Below the pieces are notes generated by a model that saw only the letters and a list, made by a program, of their open reading frames with translations, made no database searches and had not been told where the DNA came from. The position numbers and the translations under genes are program-made. A stretch of 43,876 nucleotides of DNA, taken from Candidatus Nanopelagicales bacterium. GTDB lineage: Bacteria > Actinomycetota > Actinomycetes > S36-B12. Below, in pieces: positions 33,873-42,773 of this stretch (position 1 is its first letter; each line of letters opens with the position of its first letter). The stretch covers positions 1 through 43,876 of the forward strand of contig JAFMDS010000013.1 of NCBI GenBank assembly GCA_017857175.1, written 5' to 3'.

Positions 33873-34742
33873 ATGTCGCAAACAACGCGCCCCTTCACCA
33901 CTCTCCGCTGGGAGAGTGAGAAGGACGGCGCACGTGCAGTACGCGCCGATCGGATCGATCGCGTTGTTGTTGAAGCACCACTAACAATTACATTAGGGGA
34001 GCAAGTGTTGGCAACCACAATGCGCACTCCTGGGCATGACCTTGATCTTGCGGCGGGTTGGCTAGTAAGCGAGGCGGGCTTACAAATCCCGGACCAGATC
34101 ACAACCATGCGGGCATTTGCAGGGTCATCGCGATTGCGGGCCGTTGGAACAGATCATGAAGTTGACTCTGACGACATTGTGAATCCAGAGATTGACACCG
34201 TTCGAGTGACGCTAGCCGAGAATGTCATCCCACCGAGGCCACGTGCTTACATCACTTCCTCTTCGTGTGGTGTGTGCAGTGCAGATGTCCTCGATAAGTT
34301 CACACCACCTTCGGCTCCGTTGCATGGACCGAAATGGAAGTTCGACCCACGTCAGGCGTCACAGATGGTCGAACAAATGCGCTCGCGTCAAAAAATGTTC
34401 GATATGACCGGCGCGCTTCATGCAGCGGCGCTGGTTGGTCCGGGTAATGAAGTTCTTTTTGTCCGGGAGGATGTCGGTCGACACAACGCAGTGGACAAAG
34501 TTATTGGCCATGCATTAACAAGCGGTTTGCTGCCATTGACAGATCATGTCCTCGTGGTCAGTGGTCGAGTTTCCTACGAAATAGTGGCCAAGGCGTTAAC
34601 CGCATGCATTGGCGCGATTGTTGCTGTTTCGGGTCCAACAAGTTTGGCGGTAGAATTGGCTCGGGATCACGATCAATTACTCATCGGTTTTGCCCGCGAA
34701 GGTCGCATGAATGTCTACAGTGGTCAGGAGTGGGTGGCGTAA
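33873..34742 (+). CDS. fdhD: Formate dehydrogenase accessory sulfurtransferase FdhD
   Basis: A 289-residue protein that transfers sulfur to the molybdenum/tungsten cofactor of formate dehydrogenase. The catalytic CxxC is Cys132-Cys135 in SSSCGVCSAD. Other landmarks are EAPLTITLGEQ, RTPGHDLDLAAGWL, VREDVGRHNAVDKVIG and SGRVSYEIVAKAL. It starts three bases after fhs and its stop overlaps fdsG by one base (TAATG). In Cupriavidus the equivalent gene (fdsC) follows fdsA; here it comes before fdsG. Confidence 0.95.
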   Translation: MSQTTRPFTTLRWESEKDGARAVRADRIDRVVVEAPLTITLGEQVLATTMRTPGHDLDLAAGWLVSEAGLQIPDQITTMRAFAGSSRLRAVGTDHEVDSDDIVNPEIDTVRVTLAENVIPPRPRAYITSSSCGVCSADVLDKFTPPSAPLHGPKWKFDPRQASQMVEQMRSRQKMFDMTGALHAAALVGPGNEVLFVREDVGRHNAVDKVIGHALTSGLLPLTDHVLVVSGRVSYEIVAKALTACIGAIVAVSGPTSLAVELARDHDQLLIGFAREGRMNVYSGQEWVA

Positions 34743-35233
34743 TGGCCAAGAAGAGGCATGAAGAGGTTGTCCTTCCTGAAGGGGAGTTCGATCAGGAAAT
34801 AACAATCTTGATAGGTCAACTGTCGCAGGAACCCGGTTCTCTTTTGCGTTGCTTGCAAAGAATCCAAGAACATTTTGGTTATGTACCCGAGTCTGGGATT
34901 CCGGTGATCGCGCGACTCTGCAATGTTTCGAAAGCTGAAACCTTTGGCGTCCTGACGTACTACTCGGATCTTGTTACTGAGCCGCCTGCCCAAGTTACTG
35001 TCCGCTTATGTGCAGCGGAGGCCTGCCAAGCTGTTGGCTCACGGGAATTGGAAAGCGAGTGGGAAAGCCTATGCGCTGGTGAATTAGTAGGTGAGAGTGT
35101 GGCCACGAAGGAAGTCTTTTGTCTGGGGAATTGCGCACTAGGACCTGCCGCGATGGTCAATAGTGAACTCCTTGGGCGTGCCACAGCACGCAAAATTGAA
35201 TCGCTTGTTTCCAGCATTGTTGGCGGATCATGA
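34742..35233 (+). CDS. fdsG: NAD-dependent formate dehydrogenase, gamma subunit (NuoE-like)
   Basis: A 163-residue thioredoxin-like [2Fe-2S] protein. It has a helical N-terminal domain (LLRCLQRIQEHFGYVPESGIPVIA) and the cluster ligands Cys90 and Cys95 (RLCAAEACQ) plus Cys127 and Cys131 (CLGNCALGP). This CX4C...CX3C spacing is that of NuoE and FdsG. A longer frame opens inside fdhD at 34604, but the ATG at 34742, overlapping the fdhD stop, gives the right family length. Its start and the four-base overlap with fdsB show tight operon coupling. Confidence 0.94.
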   Translation: MAKKRHEEVVLPEGEFDQEITILIGQLSQEPGSLLRCLQRIQEHFGYVPESGIPVIARLCNVSKAETFGVLTYYSDLVTEPPAQVTVRLCAAEACQAVGSRELESEWESLCAGELVGESVATKEVFCLGNCALGPAAMVNSELLGRATARKIESLVSSIVGGS

Positions 35234-36789
35234 AAATATTTGTCCCACGCGATAGTGCCGCAGTTTCTATTGGAGCGGACCGGGTCGCGGCGGCGTTGCA
35301 GCAGGCGCACCCTCATGCGGTCATTGTGCGCAATGGCTCACGAGGAATGCTCTGGCTCGAGCCACTCGTTGAGATTGAGGTTGATGGAATTCGTCATGCT
35401 TTCGGGTCGGTCCAACCAGAGGATGTCGACGCACTAAACCTGTCGGGAGACTTTGCTTCGTCCCCTTCCTATCTTGGAATAACACATGAGTTGCCATGGT
35501 TAAAGAGCCAACAGCGGTGGACCTTTGAGCGCGTGGGAGTCATTGATCCAACTTCGAGCGAGGATTTTCTTGCCCACGGGGGCCTCAGCGGTTTGAAAAC
35601 CGCACTCGCGATTGGGCCTGAGGCAACCATCACTCAGGTGACCGAGTCAGGTCTTCGGGGCCGAGGAGGGGCGGGGTTCCCCACGGGCATTAAGTGGAGA
35701 ACTGTGGCTGACGCTCAGGCAGCAGCGCATTCGGGGGATCCGCTGGGCTCGCAAGTGCATAAATACGTGTGCGTGAATGCCGATGAAGGCGACAGTGGAA
35801 CCTTTGCTGACCGCATGTTGATGGAAGGGGATCCGTTCACCCTCCTCGAAGGAATGATCATTGCTGGATTCGCGGTTGGGGCTGATACGGGATACATATA
35901 TATAAGGAGTGAGTACCCCGCTGCCATCTATTCCATGCAGCAGGCGATTGACTCGGCTCGTGCACTGGGCTGGCTCGGTCAATCAGTACTTGATTCAGAC
36001 TTCTCCTTCGATGTGCATGTCAGGGTCGGGGCCGGCTCCTATGTCTGTGGTGAAGAAACCGCCATGTTGGACAGCTTGGAAGGCAAGCGCGGGATGGTTC
36101 GACCGAAGCCACCGCTTCCAGCACTCGAAGGACTTTTTGGGGTTCCCACTGTCATTAACAATGTCATTTCAATTGGTAGTGTTCCAGCAATTCTGGCCAG
36201 GGGGGCAGGTGCTTACGCTGAATTGGGCACCGGTCGATCGCGGGGTACTTCCGTCTTCCAGCTTGCAGGAAATATTGCCCAGGGGGGAATTGTTGAAACA
36301 GGGTTCGGCATCACATTGCGCGAACTCATTGACGGTTACGGCGCATCCACTCTCTCGGGTCGTCCCGTTCGAGCCGTTCAGGTGGGTGGCCCACTCGGGT
36401 CATATCTCAATGAAGCCGAACTCGATACTCCGGCGGATTACGAATCGCTTCTGGAGATTGGTGGCATGTTGGGTCACGGTGGAATAGTCGTTTTTGACGA
36501 TACTGTCGATATGTCTCGCCAAGCAAAGTTCGCCATGGAATTTTGCGCGGAAGAATCCTGTGGCAAATGCACGCCGTGCAGAATTGGGTCAACGCGTGGC
36601 ATTGAAGTCATAGATCTGATCATTAATGGGCACGATAAGGCAGGCAATATTGAATTATTGGAAGATCTATGTGAAGTTATGAGGGATGGATCTTTGTGCG
36701 CAATGGGTGGGCTGACTCCACTGCCTGTCTTGAGTGCACTCCACAAATTTGAATCAGACTTTGAGCCAGCAGGGAAGGAACGCGCATGA
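35230..36789 (+). CDS. fdsB: NAD-dependent formate dehydrogenase, beta subunit (NuoF-like)
   Basis: A 519-residue FMN-containing diaphorase that reduces NAD+. The first about 110 residues form a thioredoxin-like extension, as in other FdsB proteins. The NuoF core then shows the NADH/FMN glycine-rich loop ESGLRGRGGAGFPTGIKW and VNADEGDSGTFADRMLMEGDP. The [4Fe-4S] site has Cys444, Cys447 and Cys450 (ESCGKCTPC) with Cys490 as the probable fourth ligand. It overlaps fdsG and fdsA by four bases each. The set identifies the complex as NAD-linked rather than quinone- or ferredoxin-linked. Confidence 0.95.
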   Translation: MKIFVPRDSAAVSIGADRVAAALQQAHPHAVIVRNGSRGMLWLEPLVEIEVDGIRHAFGSVQPEDVDALNLSGDFASSPSYLGITHELPWLKSQQRWTFERVGVIDPTSSEDFLAHGGLSGLKTALAIGPEATITQVTESGLRGRGGAGFPTGIKWRTVADAQAAAHSGDPLGSQVHKYVCVNADEGDSGTFADRMLMEGDPFTLLEGMIIAGFAVGADTGYIYIRSEYPAAIYSMQQAIDSARALGWLGQSVLDSDFSFDVHVRVGAGSYVCGEETAMLDSLEGKRGMVRPKPPLPALEGLFGVPTVINNVISIGSVPAILARGAGAYAELGTGRSRGTSVFQLAGNIAQGGIVETGFGITLRELIDGYGASTLSGRPVRAVQVGGPLGSYLNEAELDTPADYESLLEIGGMLGHGGIVVFDDTVDMSRQAKFAMEFCAEESCGKCTPCRIGSTRGIEVIDLIINGHDKAGNIELLEDLCEVMRDGSLCAMGGLTPLPVLSALHKFESDFEPAGKERA

Positions 36790-39563
36790 GTATCACCACT
36801 CCCGACCTAGGCACGCCCGAGGTTGATTCCCAGGAGACCTTGCAGGTCACCATCGATGGTCAACAGGTAGAGATCCCATCAGGGATCTCTGTCATGCGCG
36901 CCGCCGCTCTCGCGGGCAAGAGTGTTCCCAAGCTCTGTGCGACCGATTCCCTCGACCCATTTGGCTCGTGCCGTCTATGTCTGGTTGAAATTGATGGACG
37001 CAAGGGCACTCCTGCATCCTGCACTACACCCTGTGAGCAGGGAATGTCTGTCACTACTCAGTCGCCACGATTAGACAAACTGCGCAAGGGCGTCATGGAG
37101 TTGTATATCTCTGACCACCCACTTGATTGCCTGACATGTCCTGCCAATGGAGACTGTGAATTGCAGGACATGGCAGGCGTTGTTGGATTGCGTGACGTCC
37201 GTTATGGCTATGAAGGTCACAATCACCTGGATGCACCAACCGATGACTCGAATCCCTATTTCTCGTTTGACGAGTCAAAGTGCATCGCCTGCAGTCGATG
37301 TGTTCGCGCGTGTGATGAAATCCAAGGAACATTTGCCCTGACAATTTCTGGGCGTGGATTTGACTCCAAGGTCTCGGCGAGTCAGGGCCTGAAGTTCATT
37401 GACAGTGAATGTGTTTCATGTGGTGCGTGTGTTCAGGCGTGCCCCACATCCACTCTGCAAGAAAAAACAGTGATTGAACTTGGCATTCCAACTCGCCAAG
37501 TAAAAACAACCTGTGCCTATTGTGGCGTTGGCTGCTCTTTCATCGCCGAACTCCGAGGCAATGAACTTGTGCGCATGGTTCCTGACAAAAACGGTGGAGC
37601 AAACGAGGGGCACTCATGTGTCAAAGGTCGATTCGCCTGGGGCTATGCCTCACATGCCGATCGCGTGACCGAGCCCATGATCCGGGATCACATCACCCAT
37701 GACTGGAAAGTTGTTTCCTGGCAGGAGGCAATTGACTTTGCATCCAGAGGACTCAAAGCAATACAGGCCGAGTCCGGAATTGATGCAATTGGAGGAATTA
37801 CATCGTCTCGTTGCACAAACGAGGAAGTATATGTAGTCCAGAAATTAGTTCGTGCGGGGTTCGGCAACAACAATGTTGATACTTGCGCTCGGGTTTGTCA
37901 CTCACCAACAGGCTATGGCTTGAAGCAAACCTTTGGCACCAGTGCTGGAACGCAAGATTTTCAGTCAGTTGAAGAATCGGACGTTATCTTGCTCATTGGT
38001 GCAAACCCAACGGATGCGCATCCGGTATTTGCCTCGCGCATGAAGCGAGCTCTGCGCAAAGGCACGCAGCTGGTTGTTGTTGACCCGCGCAAGATCGCAC
38101 TAGTTGAGACACCTCACATAAAGGCCGCACATCATTTACAACTTCGTCCGGGAACAAATGTCGCGATCGTGAACGCCATGGGCCATGTCGTGGTCACCGA
38201 GGGGTTGGTGGACAAAGGGTTCGTTGAAGACCGTTGTGACATGGTCTCCTTTAATGCGTGGCGGGACTTCATATCTTTACCGGAAAATAGCCCTGAGACG
38301 CTACAGTCCACAACGGGCGTCAGTGCTGAGGAGATTCGTGCTGCAGCGCACCTATTTGCTTCAGCCCCTAACGCTGCTATCTATTACGGCCTCGGTGTGA
38401 CAGAACATTCACAAGGTTCCACCATGGTGATGGCTATGGCAAACCTTGCCATGGCAACAGGAAATATTGGTCGAGCCGGAGTTGGTGTCAATCCGCTGCG
38501 AGGCCAAAATAACGTCCAGGGCTCATGTGACATGGGGTCTTTCCCACATGAGTTCAGTGGCTATCGACATGTGTCAGACGATTCCACCAGAGAGTTGTTT
38601 TCAAGCCTGTGGGGAACCGACATGCGCGCCGAACCGGGCTTGCGAATCCCTAACATGCTTGATGCCGCACTCTCCAAGTCATTCCGTGGAATTTATATTC
38701 AAGGTGAGGACATTGCTCAGTCGGACCCGAACACCGATCACGTAACCGCTGCACTCTCTGCCATGGATATGGTCATCGTTCAAGATCTGTTTTTGAATGA
38801 GACGGCAAAGTATGCACACGTGTTCCTCCCTGGCACTTCATTCTTGGAAAAGGATGGAACTTTTACCAACGCGGAACGACGCATAAACCGTGTGCGACCC
38901 GTTATGCCTACTCAAACAGGCATGGCTGAGTGGGAAGTGACGTGCGCCTTGGCACAAGCGATGGGTTACGACATGCACTATGACAATGCAGCTCAGATCA
39001 TGGACGAAATCGCTGCCGTCACACCTACTTTTGCTGGTGTTTCATTTGCCAAACTCGATGAGGTCGGCAGCGTGCAATGGCCGTGCAATGACAATGCACC
39101 AGACGGCACACCCATCATGCATGTGGAAAAATTTGTTCGTGGTGAGGGCCAATTCGTCACAACTCCTTACGTCCCGACAGATGAAAAAAGCACACGCAAG
39201 TTCCCATTACTGCTCACAACCGGACGTATCTTGAGTCAATACAACGTTGGAGCTCAAACTCGACGCACCAACAATGTCGTTTGGCATCAGGAAGATGTGC
39301 TAGATATTCATGAGTCGGATGCTCTAGAGCGCGGAATCACTGACGGTTCCTGGGTCGAGGTGTCGAGTCGAGTTGGCGCAACTCAATTGCGGGCTCGAAT
39401 CACAGATCAAGTTCCAGCGGGTGTTGTTTACACGACCTTCCACTACCCCGTTAGTGGAGCGAACGTGATCACCACGGATAACTCTGATTGGGCGACCAAC
39501 TGTCCTGAATATAAAGTGACCGCCGTTCAGGTGCAACCATCCAATCATGCGGTGAAAGTGTGA
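36786..39563 (+). CDS. fdsA: NAD-dependent formate dehydrogenase, alpha (catalytic, molybdopterin) subunit
   Basis: A 925-residue catalytic subunit oxidising formate to CO2. Domains in order: a [2Fe-2S] ferredoxin (Cys51, 62, 65, 79), a His-Cys cluster region (HPLDCLTCPANGDC), two [4Fe-4S] clusters (CIACSRCVRAC, CVSCGACVQAC), the MopB iron-sulfur domain (CAYCGVGC...SCVKGR), and the molybdopterin domains. The metal ligand is a normal cysteine, Cys371 in CARVCHSPTGYGL, not selenocysteine. The C-terminal molybdopterin-dinucleotide domain starts near LLLTTGRILSQYN. It has overlaps with fdsB (four bases) and fdsD (four bases). Length and order match FdsA of Cupriavidus and Rhodobacter. Confidence 0.96.
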   Translation: MSITTPDLGTPEVDSQETLQVTIDGQQVEIPSGISVMRAAALAGKSVPKLCATDSLDPFGSCRLCLVEIDGRKGTPASCTTPCEQGMSVTTQSPRLDKLRKGVMELYISDHPLDCLTCPANGDCELQDMAGVVGLRDVRYGYEGHNHLDAPTDDSNPYFSFDESKCIACSRCVRACDEIQGTFALTISGRGFDSKVSASQGLKFIDSECVSCGACVQACPTSTLQEKTVIELGIPTRQVKTTCAYCGVGCSFIAELRGNELVRMVPDKNGGANEGHSCVKGRFAWGYASHADRVTEPMIRDHITHDWKVVSWQEAIDFASRGLKAIQAESGIDAIGGITSSRCTNEEVYVVQKLVRAGFGNNNVDTCARVCHSPTGYGLKQTFGTSAGTQDFQSVEESDVILLIGANPTDAHPVFASRMKRALRKGTQLVVVDPRKIALVETPHIKAAHHLQLRPGTNVAIVNAMGHVVVTEGLVDKGFVEDRCDMVSFNAWRDFISLPENSPETLQSTTGVSAEEIRAAAHLFASAPNAAIYYGLGVTEHSQGSTMVMAMANLAMATGNIGRAGVGVNPLRGQNNVQGSCDMGSFPHEFSGYRHVSDDSTRELFSSLWGTDMRAEPGLRIPNMLDAALSKSFRGIYIQGEDIAQSDPNTDHVTAALSAMDMVIVQDLFLNETAKYAHVFLPGTSFLEKDGTFTNAERRINRVRPVMPTQTGMAEWEVTCALAQAMGYDMHYDNAAQIMDEIAAVTPTFAGVSFAKLDEVGSVQWPCNDNAPDGTPIMHVEKFVRGEGQFVTTPYVPTDEKSTRKFPLLLTTGRILSQYNVGAQTRRTNNVVWHQEDVLDIHESDALERGITDGSWVEVSSRVGATQLRARITDQVPAGVVYTTFHYPVSGANVITTDNSDWATNCPEYKVTAVQVQPSNHAVKV

Positions 39564-39784
39564 CCAGTCACGATATAGAAGCGCTAAAGAAGATGGCTGA
39601 ACAAATAGCTCGTAATATTCCTGACAGGTCTCATGTCACTCAAGCGGTGGGTGAGCACATGCGAACATTCTGGGCGCCATCCATGATCGCTGAGTTAGAT
39701 GCTCATGTCGGCATGCACCCGGAAGAAGTCTCGGCGGAAGTTCGTGGCGCGTTGAAATACCTGTCCAAGAAAGAGGAGAAATGA
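39560..39784 (+). CDS. fdsD: NAD-dependent formate dehydrogenase, delta subunit
   Basis: A 74-residue protein typical of FdsD: a helical IEALKKMAEQIARNIPD start, the conserved HMRTFWAPSMIAELDAH core, and VRGALKYLSKKEEK at the end. FdsD is a small accessory component of NAD-linked molybdenum formate dehydrogenases, with a role in stability or assembly. It starts with GTG, overlapping the fdsA stop by four bases, and overlaps the next gene by four bases. Confidence 0.92.
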   Translation: MTSHDIEALKKMAEQIARNIPDRSHVTQAVGEHMRTFWAPSMIAELDAHVGMHPEEVSAEVRGALKYLSKKEEK

Positions 39785-40071
39785 CCGAAATCCAAGTGAC
39801 CTATTGGCGTGAAATCCCTTCCATGGTCGCTGCTCGCGCCGGTGAGGAAGTTGCCAAGGTGCAGTTGCCCCAACGGTTCCAAGAGGCAATCGACGAGGCA
39901 GCAATGCGATTGGGTGAGTCCAGCTCCGATGACTACCTAGCAGGCTGGACCCGCTCTCCATGGGAACCATGCGATGGAGACCCCATTGAAGCTTCACAGC
40001 AAAAGTCAGAGGCCCTAGATGGAGAGTGGGATCAAGACAGGCTCGATTCCTATCTCGATTCACTCGGCTAA
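39781..40071 (+). CDS. 96-residue protein of the so-called virulence-factor family, function unknown
   Basis: A small soluble protein starting with ITYWR-like IQVTYWREIPSMVAARAG, then AKVQLPQRFQEAIDEAAMRLG, YLAGWTR and an acidic end ESALD-like region LDGEWDQDRLDSYLDSLG. From memory this matches a short family that databases name virulence factor. In alphaproteobacteria it is found beside MetF, MetV, methyl-THF methyltransferase and MttB genes. Nothing about it suggests virulence. It overlaps fdsD by four bases, so it is part of the formate/one-carbon operon. Its conserved partners suggest a role in folate or corrinoid methyl oxidation, which is inference. Confidence 0.75.
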   Translation: MTEIQVTYWREIPSMVAARAGEEVAKVQLPQRFQEAIDEAAMRLGESSSDDYLAGWTRSPWEPCDGDPIEASQQKSEALDGEWDQDRLDSYLDSLG

Positions 40072-40090
40072 GGCATTAATATTTAGATAC

Positions 40091-40115
40091 TGCGCCCGTG
40101 TTTGGGGGGCATTTT
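40091..40115 (+). terminator. Probable terminator of the gntR-fds operon
   Basis: TGCGCCC and GGGGGCA can pair, with one G-G mismatch, around a short loop, and TTTT follows at 40112-40115. It sits 20 bp after the stop of the 96-residue gene and before the hydrolase gene, where an operon end is expected. Confidence 0.4.
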
Positions 40116-40133
40116 CACAGGTAGGGTACGCAC

Positions 40134-42161
40134 ATGGATAGGTCGGCGAGCGCAGGAATTATCGGGGCAGCATTTGCCATTGGTAGGTCCTTTCAACCAA
40201 ATCTTTTGACACGGGGTTCCACAGATCAAGCCATCATCACGGGTACCTCCTCGGGCATCGCCTACCAAATTTTCAGCGCCGCAGACTCATTGTTAGCCGC
40301 TACAGCATCGCGCCTTGGACGGACCGATGAGCCATCTGCCACGTCACGACTTGTAGTTGCCGGGGCATCAGCGGCGGCTGGATTGGGAACTGCATACGCG
40401 CTCAAGTGGCGTGAGCATGAGCCAGACATTCGAGCTATTGGTCGACTTGTGGCGCATGGAATGGTGGTGACCGCAGGTGCCAGCGCATTGGCAACTGCAA
40501 CCAATAGGAACTTCAATGCCGGACCAGGTCGCAAACAAATACTTGCCGCTGTTGTCGTGGGGGCCGCCGCTTGGGCATCAACTCAGCCGTGGAAATCTTT
40601 GCCGGGTTCGGCTACCTATGGCAATGTTGAAGGGGCGACCGAAGTTGGCGGCAAATACTTCTTCGAAGACCAGGCCCGCGAGGTAACCCCTGTGAAAGCA
40701 GCAGGCATTGGTGTTGGCGTCGCGGCTGCAACCTTGGGTCTGTCTTATGCAGAGTCGGCACTGACCAATGCACTTGCTCATGGTGCGAGCATCGTGCTGG
40801 GTGGACAATCCCAAGATCACCGTGCACTTGGCCGCATGACAAGTCTGGGTATTTTCGCTGGTGCGGGCTGGTTTGCCGTGAGTCAGGTGGACACACTCCT
40901 GAGCAAGGGCGGCGGCGGCATTGAACCTGGCCTCATGACTCCACCGTCCACACCCGAAGTCACCGGGTCTCCTGCATCGGGCTTACCGTGGAACAAGCAA
41001 ACGCGAGAGGGTGCACGTTGGTTGAGCATGGCGCTCAGGCCTGAAACCATTAATAGCGTCATGCAGATTGACAACGCGATTCAACCAATTCGGGTTTATG
41101 GTTCGCTAGAAATTGCCTCGAGTGATGAGCAACGTGCTCAGGTTTTGCTCGATGAGATCGACCGCACAGATGCTTTGAACAGAAAAGCCTTTGCTTTGTT
41201 CTCACCTACTGGTTCGGGCTACGTCAATTATGTTGCCAATGAGACATTTGAATACCTCATGGGTGGCGATTGTGCTTCCGCGGCGATCCAATATTCGGTG
41301 TTGCCCTCCGCTTTGTCCCTAACTCGAGTTGATGAAGGTACCGAACAGACACGCATGGTGGTCCAAGGAATCGTTGAACGTCTCTTGGCAATGCCTGAGA
41401 CCAAGCGTCCTCGCTTCTACCTCTTTGGTGAGAGCCTTGGATCTCAGGTCAGCGAAGAAATGTTCACGGGACTGGGCAATATGGGACTGCAGGGTACTGG
41501 CCTAGAGGCTGCACTGTGGATTGGAACTCCTTCAGCCACCAAGTGGCGCAAGCAGCTGTGGGGAACACGGACAATCGCTCAAGCCCCCGAGGTGGGACCG
41601 GGCAATATCTACTTGCCTCGTAATCTTAAGGACTGGAACGAACTTCCTGCCGCCGAGCAAGAAAAGATTCGCTTCTTGTTGTTGATGAATGGTGATGACC
41701 CGATTCCCAAGTTCGGCTCGCAATTGTTATGGCGCAAGCCAGATTGGCTTGGCCCGCAAAGAATTCGACCATTGGGCACGCCCATCGGGACAATGTGGGT
41801 CCCATTCACCACGTTCCTCATGACCTTCTTGGACATGATGAATGCGCTCGTGCCAACGCCCGGAACATTTGCCGAAGGTGGCCACGATTACCGCATGGTT
41901 CTGCCCAGTGCGATTAGCAAGACTTGGCGCCTGCCGGTCGACGATGCCCGCATGGAGCGTATTAATAAAGCGCTCCGTCAGCGCGAACTTGCTTGGGAGC
42001 TATACCGCGATTGGACTGCAGCCGAGGCAAAACCAGGTCAGGATATTGATAAGGCCAAAGAAAAAGTACTGGCCAACGCATCCAAGTACGTTGGTCACAC
42101 TGTTGATGAAGCAGAACTGCACTCAATTGTGAATGCTGGGCTGCACCCCGTATTAGACTGA
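40134..42161 (+). CDS. Membrane-associated alpha/beta-hydrolase family protein
   Basis: A 675-residue protein. The first about 270 residues consist of several alanine- and glycine-rich hydrophobic segments (for example IIGAAFAIGRSF, LVVAGASAAAGLGTAYAL, ILAAVVVGAAAWA), so it is probably membrane-embedded. The C-terminal half is an alpha/beta-hydrolase of the actinobacterial type found with an N-terminal membrane domain (Pfam abhydrolase_9 from memory). The nucleophile elbow is FGESLGSQ, with Ser434, and IGTPSATKW follows. His in EGGHDYRMV is the likely catalytic histidine. Substrate unknown. The gene stops one base before the following secreted-protein gene, suggesting a shared transcript. Confidence 0.78.
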   Translation: MDRSASAGIIGAAFAIGRSFQPNLLTRGSTDQAIITGTSSGIAYQIFSAADSLLAATASRLGRTDEPSATSRLVVAGASAAAGLGTAYALKWREHEPDIRAIGRLVAHGMVVTAGASALATATNRNFNAGPGRKQILAAVVVGAAAWASTQPWKSLPGSATYGNVEGATEVGGKYFFEDQAREVTPVKAAGIGVGVAAATLGLSYAESALTNALAHGASIVLGGQSQDHRALGRMTSLGIFAGAGWFAVSQVDTLLSKGGGGIEPGLMTPPSTPEVTGSPASGLPWNKQTREGARWLSMALRPETINSVMQIDNAIQPIRVYGSLEIASSDEQRAQVLLDEIDRTDALNRKAFALFSPTGSGYVNYVANETFEYLMGGDCASAAIQYSVLPSALSLTRVDEGTEQTRMVVQGIVERLLAMPETKRPRFYLFGESLGSQVSEEMFTGLGNMGLQGTGLEAALWIGTPSATKWRKQLWGTRTIAQAPEVGPGNIYLPRNLKDWNELPAAEQEKIRFLLLMNGDDPIPKFGSQLLWRKPDWLGPQRIRPLGTPIGTMWVPFTTFLMTFLDMMNALVPTPGTFAEGGHDYRMVLPSAISKTWRLPVDDARMERINKALRQRELAWELYRDWTAAEAKPGQDIDKAKEKVLANASKYVGHTVDEAELHSIVNAGLHPVLD

Positions 42162-42162
42162 A

Positions 42163-42762
42163 ATGATGACTCTGAATCTTCGAGCCAAATTAGTTGTTTC
42201 CGCGGGACTCGTGGGTCTAATTTCCGTCGCTGGCACGGGTGCCGCATTCGCCGACCAGAGCGTTCGAGGCGAAGGAATTGCAACCGCCAAACTGGCGCCC
42301 ATCACAGAGTCCGTCATTGTTGAGATCAGGTCTGAAGGTGATGGCCCAGTGAAAGTGAAACCGGTTCTTAGGGGTGGAGGAAAGACCTTTGCCTGGGTGA
42401 ATTCGGTGGGCCCTTGGGCAGGCACGGTTTTTCAGGAGCAGGAAAGCAAACCGGTAATCGCTGCAAGAGTGACCGCACCGGGACCATGGAGCATCGTGGT
42501 CAAGCCTTTGGCGCGCGCGCCGAAGGTAACAAGGGGCATTAACTCCCAAGTGATTCAGCTAAAAAAGCGAGCCAGTGGAACTCTTATTAAGAAATTCACC
42601 TTTCAGGGTCAAGGATTATTCAAGGTCTTCCCCATCTCAGCAAAAGGGATGAGTGGTTTTTCTCTGATTGACCAAGCGGGCCCCTTCACGGGCAAGGCAT
42701 ATTTGCCACCGGGCACCAAGTATGTGTCCGTTGTTGCAACCGGTCCTTGGCAGATGAATTAG
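42163..42762 (+). CDS. Small secreted protein with internal duplication
   Basis: A 199-residue exported protein. The signal peptide is residues 1-31 (hydrophobic LVVSAGLVGLISVAGTG, cleavage near AFA). The mature part contains two similar halves of about 80 residues. Each has a strand pattern ending in GPWAGTVF...TAPGPWSIVV and GPFTGKAYL...VVATGPWQMN respectively. I do not recognise a named family. It directly follows the hydrolase and just precedes the racemase-family gene, so the three may be co-transcribed. The function is not known. Confidence 0.7.
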   Translation: MMTLNLRAKLVVSAGLVGLISVAGTGAAFADQSVRGEGIATAKLAPITESVIVEIRSEGDGPVKVKPVLRGGGKTFAWVNSVGPWAGTVFQEQESKPVIAARVTAPGPWSIVVKPLARAPKVTRGINSQVIQLKKRASGTLIKKFTFQGQGLFKVFPISAKGMSGFSLIDQAGPFTGKAYLPPGTKYVSVVATGPWQMN

Positions 42763-42773
42763 AACCTGACTAC

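Noticed and set aside
35888-35907. AT-rich stretch (ATACATATATATAAGG) resembling a promoter or operator
   Set aside because: It lies in the middle of fdsB, encoding a conserved TGYIYIRSEYP segment, so codon content explains it.
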